Source of the DNA: Spirochaetaceae bacterium
Lineage (GTDB): Bacteria > Spirochaetota > Spirochaetia > JABEVK01
Reading direction: 5' to 3'
Assembly (NCBI GenBank): GCA_023265735.1
Contig: JAHFSN010000122.1
Location: forward strand, 1-6,624
Length of the DNA: 6,624 bases
In this document: positions 1 through 5,285 of the stretch, piece by piece
Layout of the letters: each line of letters opens with the position of its first letter
Numbering within the stretch: the stretch's first letter is position 1
Program-made: the position numbers and the translations under genes
Notes under the pieces: model-generated
Databases searched by the model: none
What the model was told of the DNA's origin: nothing
Seen by the model: the letters and a program-made list of their open reading frames with translations, nothing else

Positions 1-1208
1 GCTTCGGAATCGGCCCAGACCCGGAGCACGTCCTGGCCCTTCTTCAGGGGCTCACCCCTCTTGGCGAGGAATTCCAGGCCCACGTCGGGGAGGACGGTGT
101 CTTCCTTCCTGTTGCGGCCCGCCCCCAGGGCCGTGGCCGCCAGACCGCATTCCAGGGCGTCCCAGCCCCCGTGCCAGCCGTCGCCCGGGGCCGTCAGAAC
201 TCCCGACAGCTTGGCACGGCGGACACCGATCTGGGCGTTCAGGGCCGCCACGTCTCCCCCTTGGAAGGCCACGCTTTCTTCCCACTTCTTCAGGGCCGAA
301 CCGTCTTCGAGCTTCCGGCGGGCCAGGGCCTCGCCCTCGGCCACGGTCTTCACCGGGCCCCCAGCCACCAGCATCCAGGCGGCCTGACGGTAGGTCAGGG
401 TCATCAGGTCATCGGGACCCTGACCCCGCAGACAGAGCACCGATTCCTCCACCTCAAGGAAGTTTCCCGTCATCCGGCCCAGGGGCTGGCCCATGTCGGT
501 GAGGACGGCCACGGCCCGGCGCCCCAGGCTGCGGGCGGTCTCCACGAGGCTGACGGCCAGGGCCCGGCCCTTCTCCACGGTGTCCATGAAGGCCCCGCGG
601 CCCGATTTGACGTCGAAGACCAGGGCCTCGGCCCCCTCGGCGAACTTCTTGCTCAGGATGCTGGCCGTGATGAGGGGAATGGACTCCACAGTGCCCGACA
701 CGTCGCGCAGGGCGTAGAGGAGCCGGTCGGCGGGGACCACCTCGGCGCTCTGGCCCGTCATGATGTAGCCCACCGTATTCAGACCCTCGCGAATCTTCTC
801 CTGGGTCAAGGCGGTCTTGAACCCGGGGATGGCGTCGAGCTTGTCGAGGGTGCCGCCGGTGTGGCCCAGGGCCCGGCCCGACATCATGGGCACCCGCAGC
901 CCGCAGGCCGCGGCCAGGGGGGCCAGGACCAGGCTGACCTTGTCGCCCACGCCGCCGGTGGAGTGCTTGTCGACCAGGGGCCCGGGGACACCGTCGAGAT
1001 GGAGGACGTCGCCCGAGGCGATCATGGCCCGGGTGAGGAACCCCGTTTCCCCGAAGGTCATACCTTGGAAGTAGACGGCCATGGCCCAGGCCGAGACCTG
1101 GTAGTCGGGGATGTCCCCGGCCACGTAGCCGTCGATGAGAAACCGGATCTCGGCCTCGGACAGTTCCTGTCCCGACCGTTTTTTGGTGATGATTTCAACC
1201 GCCCTCAA
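1..1208 (-). CDS. pdp: Pyrimidine-nucleoside (thymidine) phosphorylase, C-terminus cut by window edge
   Basis: The enzyme reversibly phosphorolyses thymidine and/or uridine to the free base and (deoxy)ribose-1-phosphate, a cytoplasmic salvage reaction. I translated the minus strand from the TTG at 1208-1206. 402 codons are visible with no stop; the family is about 430-440 residues, so roughly the last 30-40 are missing. Visible motifs are DKHSTGGVGDK (residues 80-90, phosphate-binding loop), the family signature SGRALGHTGGTLDKLD (110-125), YALRD with R168, and S183/K187 in SILSKK. R168, S183 and K187 fall at the same numbers as in Bacillus-type PyNP as I recall it, which supports the TTG start. 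The N-terminus MRAVEIITKKRSG also fits the family. A perfect AAGGAG lies 7 bases upstream. The start overlaps the recO stop, so translation is probably coupled. Thymidine-only (DeoA) versus broad (Pdp) specificity cannot be decided from the motifs. The family call is very secure; the symbol is less so. Confidence 0.95.
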   Translation of the reverse strand, partial: MRAVEIITKKRSGQELSEAEIRFLIDGYVAGDIPDYQVSAWAMAVYFQGMTFGETGFLTRAMIASGDVLHLDGVPGPLVDKHSTGGVGDKVSLVLAPLAAACGLRVPMMSGRALGHTGGTLDKLDAIPGFKTALTQEKIREGLNTVGYIMTGQSAEVVPADRLLYALRDVSGTVESIPLITASILSKKFAEGAEALVFDVKSGRGAFMDTVEKGRALAVSLVETARSLGRRAVAVLTDMGQPLGRMTGNFLEVEESVLCLRGQGPDDLMTLTYRQAAWMLVAGGPVKTVAEGEALARRKLEDGSALKKWEESVAFQGGDVAALNAQIGVRRAKLSGVLTAPGDGWHGGWDALECGLAATALGAGRNRKEDTVLPDVGLEFLAKRGEPLKKGQDVLRVWADSE

Positions 1209-1960
1209 TGTACTACTCCTTGAAAAACCAGGGCCGACTTCAGGGGCCCGCCGATGATCCGCTCCCAGGCCGCCAGGGCTTCGACGCTCAGCGAGGCCAG
1301 GTCGAGGGGGTCCACGGGGGCGTGCAGGCCCTCTTCGAGGCCCAGAACGGCCGTGGAAAGCAGCGTATCCACGGCGCGGCTCGACAGGGCCACGCCCCGG
1401 CCCCGGGCGCAGGTGAGGCACACGGGTTCACCCTCGGGGGGCAGCAGGACCACGGGCTGGCCCGCCAGGGACCGGCCGCACTCGGCGCACGCCGAAAAGT
1501 CCGGGGCCAGCCCCGAAAGCTCCAGGGCCCGCCACAGCACCTGCACGTTCAGCCGGGCCACGTCGGCGGCCGCCAACCCCTCGAGGAGCCCCAGCCCCTC
1601 GGCGAACAGGTCGTAGACCTCGCACTCCTGGCCCGGCACCTGGGTCTTGCCCAGGACCTCGGACCACACCGAGGCCGTGGCCGACCGGTCCAGGTCCTCG
1701 GCCAGGCCCCCGTAGAGTTCCAGGGGCTCCAGGTCGACCACCTTCCAGCTGTCGGCCACGGGGTCGTGGTAGGCCTTGAGGACCACCCGCCGGACCGGCG
1801 TCGTCAGAAGCTTGAGCCGCCCCGTCGATTTGGCGGCCCCGTGGGCGATGGCCGACAGCGGCCCCCTCTCCTTGGTCAGGAACCCCACACCCCGGTGAGC
1901 CTCGCCGATGGACCAGCGCCTGAGCACCAGCGCGTCGAAGACGTGGTTCCGGTTTCCCAT
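1205..1960 (-). CDS. recO: DNA repair / recombination mediator protein RecO
   Basis: RecO works in the RecFOR pathway: with RecR it displaces SSB from single-stranded DNA and helps load RecA. The protein has 251 residues, the usual length. The N-terminal part (about 5-80) fits the RecO OB-fold, with the typical opening of a short strand (VFDALVLRRWSIGEAH) followed by FLTKERGPLSAIAHGAAKS. The helical C-terminal part carries a four-cysteine zinc site, CAEC (C158, C161) and CLTC (C181, C184), as in many bacterial RecO proteins. The start is the ATG at 1960-1958. The reading frame stays open upstream, but only over antisense lon sequence, and this ATG gives the correct RecO N-terminus. There is no Shine-Dalgarno sequence; TATCTT ends 6 bases before the ATG, so the mRNA may be leaderless. 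The TGA stop overlaps the pdp start, indicating one operon. The call rests on overall pattern, length and the zinc cysteines. Confidence 0.9.
   Translation of the reverse strand: MGNRNHVFDALVLRRWSIGEAHRGVGFLTKERGPLSAIAHGAAKSTGRLKLLTTPVRRVVLKAYHDPVADSWKVVDLEPLELYGGLAEDLDRSATASVWSEVLGKTQVPGQECEVYDLFAEGLGLLEGLAAADVARLNVQVLWRALELSGLAPDFSACAECGRSLAGQPVVLLPPEGEPVCLTCARGRGVALSSRAVDTLLSTAVLGLEEGLHAPVDPLDLASLSVEALAAWERIIGGPLKSALVFQGVVH
1216..1221 (-). promoter_or_regulatory. Ribosome binding site of pdp (AAGGAG)
   Basis: On the minus strand AAGGAG is followed by 7 bases and then TTG. It lies inside the last codons of recO. It is the only strong Shine-Dalgarno sequence I found in front of a gene in this window, and it decides the TTG start of the phosphorylase, since no ATG is available near the family's usual N-terminus. 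Confidence 0.85.
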
Positions 1961-1966
1961 GGGCCC

Positions 1967-1996
1967 AAGATACCACGGACCGGGACTCCGGGGGAA
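1967..1996 (-). promoter_or_regulatory. Candidate recO-pdp promoter with -10 next to the start codon
   Basis: Reading the minus strand, TATCTT (1972-1967, 4 of 6 matches to TATAAT) is separated from the recO ATG by only GGGCCC. The best -35 at 18 bases is TTCCCC (1996-1991), which is weak. If used, transcription would begin at or within a base or two of the ATG, giving a leaderless mRNA. This is inferred from position and hexamer match only. Confidence 0.4.
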
Positions 1997-2014
1997 CCGG
2001 CACAATCCGACCCC

Positions 2015-2043
2015 TTGCCGCCCCGGGGGTTCTTCTTTAAATT
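2015..2043 (+). promoter_or_regulatory. Candidate sigma70-type promoter of lon, predicted leaderless
   Basis: TTGCCG (2015-2020, 4 of 6 matches to TTGACA) is followed by an ideal 17-base spacer and TAAATT (2038-2043, 4 of 6 matches to TATAAT). TTTAAATT is the most AT-rich stretch in the divergent gap and stands out from the GC-rich surroundings. The -10 ends 7 bases before the lon ATG, so the start site would fall at or next to the start codon. No Shine-Dalgarno sequence lies between. I see no CIRCE, HAIR or sigma32 element that would make this a recognisable heat-shock promoter. Confidence 0.5.
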
Positions 2044-2050
2044 CACCCCC

Positions 2051-4462
2051 ATGAGCGACCTCCCTGTCCCTGCCGACCAGATTCTGCCCAACAAGATCCC
2101 CCTCATCCCCCTCGAAGCCCGCCCTGTGTTCCCCGGGATCTTCACTCCCCTGATGATCACCGATAAGGACGACGTGGCCGTGGTGGAAGAGGCCATGGCC
2201 ACCACGAAGGTGATCGGGCTGGTGCTCTTGGTGCAAGAACCCGAGGCCGACGCCGAGGCTCCGGGCCCCGACCAGTTCTGCCGGGTGGGCACCGCCGCCA
2301 AGATCCTCAAGAAGATCAACCTGCCCGACGGGGGCCTCAACATCTTCGTGAGCACCCTGCGCCGGTTCGAGATCAAGAAGATGCTCTCCGACGTGCCCGT
2401 GCGGACCGCTGCCGTGGAATACATTGACGAGGACGCGGACCTGAGCCGAAGCCAGGAGGTGAAGGCCCTCACCCGGTCGATCTTCAGCGAGATGAAGTCC
2501 CTGAGCGAGAACAACCCCCTCATCAGCGAGGAGGTGCGGCTCAACATCGTCAATATCGACCAGCCGGGGAAACTGGCCGACTTTGTGGCCAGCATCATGA
2601 ACATCCCCCGGGACCAGCAGCAGAAGCTCCTGGAAACCTTCGACGTGAGGGCCCGGATGGAGGCGGTGCTGGTCCACATCAAGAAGGAGCAGGCCCTCCT
2701 CAAGATCCAGAAGCGGATCAGCAAGCAGATCAACGAGAAGATCGAGAAGAACCAGCGGGAGTTCTTCCTCCGGGAGGAGCTCAAGGCCATCCAGAAGGAA
2801 CTGGGCATCACCACCGACGCCAAGGGGTCCGACCTGGCCAAGTTCCGCGAGACCATCGAGAGCTTCGGCTTCGAGGGCGAGGTGAAGACCGCCGTGGAGT
2901 CCGAGCTGGAGAAGTTCGCCCTCATGGACCCCAACAGCAGCGAGTACATCGTGACCCGCAACTACCTGGAAACCATCTGCGGCCTGCCCTGGAAGGACGA
3001 GCCCGTGGACGACGTGGACCTGGCCTGGGCCAAGAAGGTGCTCGAGGCCGACCACTTCGGCCTCGAGGACGTCAAGGAGAGGGTCCTCGAGTTTTTGGCG
3101 GTCCGGAAGCTCAAGAAGGACCAGAAGGGGTCCATCGTGTGCCTGCTGGGCCCCCCCGGGGTGGGCAAGACCAGCATCGGCAAGAGCATCGCCAAGGCCC
3201 TCCACCGGCCCTTCTTCCGGTTCAGCGTGGGCGGCATGCGCGACGGGGCCGAGATCAAGGGCCACCGGCGCACCTACGTCGGCGCCCTCCCCGGCAAAAT
3301 CTTGCAGGGCATGAAGATCGCCGGCAAGAAGAACCCCGTGCTCATGATCGACGAGATCGACAAGCTGGGCCAAAGCTACCAGGGCGACCCCTCCAGCGCC
3401 CTCCTGGAGGTGCTGGACCCCGAGCAGAACCACGCCTTCCGGGACCACTACCTCGACCTTCCCTTCGACGTGGGCCAGGTGCTCTTCATCGCCACGGCCA
3501 ACAGCCTCGACTCCATTCCGCGGCCCCTCCTCGACCGCATGGAGGTGATCCGGCTTTCCGGGTACATCGAAGAGGAGAAGGTGGCCATCGCCCAGAAGTA
3601 CCTGGTGCCCAAGAGCGCCGCGGCCGCGGGCCTCCCCAAGGGGTCGGTGAAGTACGCCAAGAAGTCCCTGGCCGAAATCAGCCGCCGGTACGCCCGGGAG
3701 GCCGGGATGCGCAACTACGAGAAGTCCCTCGACAAGATCCACCGCAAGGTGGCCCTCAAGCTGGTGACCGAACAGCTTCCCACCCCCGTGACCATCGCCC
3801 CCGAAGACCTCGACGGGTACCTGGGCAAGCCCTACTTTCCCGAGGAGGAGGCCGAGCTGCCCGTGGTCCCCGGGGTGGTCCAGGGCTTGGCCTGGACGAG
3901 CATGGGCGGCGCCGTGCTGGTCATCGAAGCCGTAAAGACCGAGGGCAAGGGCGGCATCAAGCTGACGGGCCGGATGGGCGACGTCATGAAGGAGAGCGCC
4001 CAGATCGCCTACACCTGGGTGAATGTGCACCGGGCCGAGTACGGCATCTCCCCCGAGTTCTTCGAGAAGCACCTCGTCCATCTCCACATCCCCGAAGGCG
4101 CCACCCCCAAGGACGGACCCTCGGCCGGCATCACCATGGCCGCGGCCCTGACCAGCCTGGCCGTGGGCAAGGCCGTGAAGCGCCACTACGCCATGACGGG
4201 GGAACTGTCCCTCAGCGGCAAGGTTATGCCCATCGGCGGCCTCAAGGAGAAGGTCATCGCCGCCCGCCGGGCCGGAACCAAGGTGGTGCTCTTACCCAAG
4301 AACAACCTCACCGACTGGGAGGAGATCCCCGACTACATCCGCAAGGGCCTGGAGTTCCACGTCGTCGAACGGATGGAACAGGTGATCGGCATTCTGCTTG
4401 ACCTGGAGCCTTCGGCGGTGACTCCCCCGGCCCGCACCAGGAGGAGCCGCCCCCGCGCTTGA
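2051..4462 (+). CDS. lon: ATP-dependent Lon protease (LonA type)
   Basis: Lon is a cytoplasmic hexameric AAA+ serine protease that unfolds and degrades damaged and short-lived regulatory proteins. This copy has 803 residues, full length for LonA. Domains in order: N-terminal substrate-binding domain (about 14-210); coiled coil with the conserved EFFLREELKAIQKELG (about 238-253); AAA+ module with Walker A GPPGVGKT (367-374), Walker B MIDEID (D434, E435), sensor-1 N484 and Arg finger R496 (LLDRME); sensor-2 in REAGMRNYEK; and protease domain with catalytic S691 (PKDGPSAG) and K734 (GGLKEK). All catalytic residues are present, so it should be active. The ATG at 2051 is chosen because it begins just before the domain, although the frame is open far upstream antisense to recO. 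There is no Shine-Dalgarno sequence. The N-terminal LEARPVFPGIFTPLMI and the GMRNYEKSLDKI stretch differ from enterobacterial Lon and recall spirochaete-type Lon. The only TTA codon I noticed in the window encodes L748. Confidence 0.98.
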   Translation: MSDLPVPADQILPNKIPLIPLEARPVFPGIFTPLMITDKDDVAVVEEAMATTKVIGLVLLVQEPEADAEAPGPDQFCRVGTAAKILKKINLPDGGLNIFVSTLRRFEIKKMLSDVPVRTAAVEYIDEDADLSRSQEVKALTRSIFSEMKSLSENNPLISEEVRLNIVNIDQPGKLADFVASIMNIPRDQQQKLLETFDVRARMEAVLVHIKKEQALLKIQKRISKQINEKIEKNQREFFLREELKAIQKELGITTDAKGSDLAKFRETIESFGFEGEVKTAVESELEKFALMDPNSSEYIVTRNYLETICGLPWKDEPVDDVDLAWAKKVLEADHFGLEDVKERVLEFLAVRKLKKDQKGSIVCLLGPPGVGKTSIGKSIAKALHRPFFRFSVGGMRDGAEIKGHRRTYVGALPGKILQGMKIAGKKNPVLMIDEIDKLGQSYQGDPSSALLEVLDPEQNHAFRDHYLDLPFDVGQVLFIATANSLDSIPRPLLDRMEVIRLSGYIEEEKVAIAQKYLVPKSAAAAGLPKGSVKYAKKSLAEISRRYAREAGMRNYEKSLDKIHRKVALKLVTEQLPTPVTIAPEDLDGYLGKPYFPEEEAELPVVPGVVQGLAWTSMGGAVLVIEAVKTEGKGGIKLTGRMGDVMKESAQIAYTWVNVHRAEYGISPEFFEKHLVHLHIPEGATPKDGPSAGITMAAALTSLAVGKAVKRHYAMTGELSLSGKVMPIGGLKEKVIAARRAGTKVVLLPKNNLTDWEEIPDYIRKGLEFHVVERMEQVIGILLDLEPSAVTPPARTRRSRPRA

Positions 4463-4487
4463 CCAAGGGGCGGCCGAGGCGCACTTT
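4459..4487 (+). promoter_or_regulatory. Possible weak internal promoter before the VanY-like gene
   Basis: TTGACC (4459-4464, 5 of 6 matches to TTGACA) overlaps the lon stop codon. At 17 bases it is followed by CACTTT (4482-4487), a poor -10 with 2 of 6 matches, which ends 6 bases before the ATG of the next gene. That gene also lacks a Shine-Dalgarno sequence, so the layout resembles the leaderless arrangement of recO and lon. The -10 is weak enough that read-through from lon is at least as likely. I see no terminator hairpin in the 31-base gap. Confidence 0.2.
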
Positions 4488-4493
4488 GTTCCT

Positions 4494-5279
4494 ATGCACC
4501 GAGCCCTCATCGTCGTTCTTCTGGGCGCCCAGGTCCTGGGCCTCTGGGCGGCGCCCCTGGTCGACCCGTCGTACCGGTTTACCGCCGAAACCTTTGCCCC
4601 CGTGATCGCCGCCCTCCCCGAGCCCCTCCGGGCTGCCGTCCAGGCCGATCCCCAGGGGTTCCTGAGGGACTACAAGCCCCTGCTCACCCAGTCGGCCGAC
4701 CTCCTCGTCCTGGTCGACAAGAAGAACGAGCTGCCTTCGGACTACGAGCCCGACGACTTGGTGTCCCTGAGGGCCCCGGTGTTCCCGGCCAACCACGGGG
4801 GTCTGAAGTTCCGCAAGGCCTACCTCAAGTCTCTTTCAGCCCTCCTCGACGCCGCCAAAAAGGAGGGCCTCAAGGTCACGCTTTCGTCGTCGTACCGGTC
4901 GTGGGCCTACCAGAAGGACCTGTTCCAGCGCTACGCCGCCAAGGACGGCCTGGCCACCGCCGAACGATACTCGGCCCGGCCCGGCCGCAGCCAGCACCAG
5001 CTGGGCACCGTCATCGACTTCGGCTCGGTGACCCCCGAGTTCGCCGACACCCCCGAGGGCCAGTGGCTGGCCGCCCACGCCGGGGCCTTCGGGTTCTCGC
5101 TCAGCTACCCCGATGGCAAGGAAGACCTCACGGGCTACGTCTACGAGCCCTGGCACTTCCGCTACATCGGGGTCCAGTCCTGCGCGGTCCAGAAGAAATG
5201 GTTTGGGGATATGCAGCAGTGGCTGACCGAGTTCCACAGCAGCCAGGGGCCGGTGCTCAAGGCCGCCCTGAAGAAGTAG
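4494..5279 (+). CDS. Secreted D-alanyl-D-alanine carboxypeptidase, VanY / peptidase M15B family
   Basis: This is a zinc peptidase that removes the terminal D-Ala from peptidoglycan stem peptides outside the cytoplasmic membrane. It has 261 residues. Residues 1-19 form a signal peptide: a short HR n-region, hydrophobic ALIVVLLGAQVLGLWA, then APL. Residues 24-65 are an undefined spacer. From about 68 the M15B domain follows: LLVLVDKKNELPSDYEPDDLV, the SSYRSW motif (132-137), SQHQLGTVID (H168 and D175, zinc ligands) and EPWHFRYIG (E218 catalytic base, H221 third ligand). All metal and catalytic residues are present. It starts 31 bases after lon without a Shine-Dalgarno sequence, and it ends 6 bases before an ABC exporter gene. 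It is named by family only: nothing nearby (no VanS/VanR/VanX/VanH) points to glycopeptide resistance, so a wall-remodelling or recycling role is more likely. An L,D/D,D-endopeptidase relative in M15 is the main alternative. Confidence 0.93.
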   Translation: MHRALIVVLLGAQVLGLWAAPLVDPSYRFTAETFAPVIAALPEPLRAAVQADPQGFLRDYKPLLTQSADLLVLVDKKNELPSDYEPDDLVSLRAPVFPANHGGLKFRKAYLKSLSALLDAAKKEGLKVTLSSSYRSWAYQKDLFQRYAAKDGLATAERYSARPGRSQHQLGTVIDFGSVTPEFADTPEGQWLAAHAGAFGFSLSYPDGKEDLTGYVYEPWHFRYIGVQSCAVQKKWFGDMQQWLTEFHSSQGPVLKAALKK

Positions 5280-5285
5280 GCCTCG

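Noticed and set aside
171..1223. Plus-strand open frame of 350 codons
   Set aside because: It is the exact antisense of the phosphorylase gene, which has all its family motifs on the minus strand.
1208..2050. Plus-strand open frame extending lon upstream by about 280 codons
   Set aside because: It is antisense to recO and rich in G, Q, H and P, without recognisable domains. RecO has its zinc cysteines and normal length on the other strand, and Lon is full length from 2051.
2020..2056. Heat-shock (sigma32-like) promoter for lon, suggested by CCCCCAT at 2046-2052
   Set aside because: The CCCCAT would overlap the start codon, so transcription would begin inside the gene. No CTTGAA-like -35 lies at the right distance.
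3150..3160. Run of seven C within GGGCCCCCCCGGGG in the lon Walker A region, as a possible slip site
   Set aside because: It encodes the invariant GPPG of Walker A, and such runs are expected from GGC-CCC-CCC-GGG codon use at this GC content. Nothing indicates phase variation.
1961..4186. Very long minus-strand open frame antisense to nearly all of lon, continuous with recO
   Set aside because: It is codon-aligned with lon and stays open only because lon avoids TTA, CTA and TCA. Its translation is a low-complexity string of L, G, H, V, D and E with no domain. Only the part from 1960 down to 1205 is a real gene (recO).
4463..4493. Possible terminator between lon and the VanY-like gene
   Set aside because: There is no inverted repeat with a following T-run; only short GC-rich self-complementary pieces are present.
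4494..5279. Glycopeptide-resistance locus, because of the VanY-like protein
   Set aside because: M15B carboxypeptidases are widespread in wall metabolism, and no vanR/S/H/A/X genes accompany it here.
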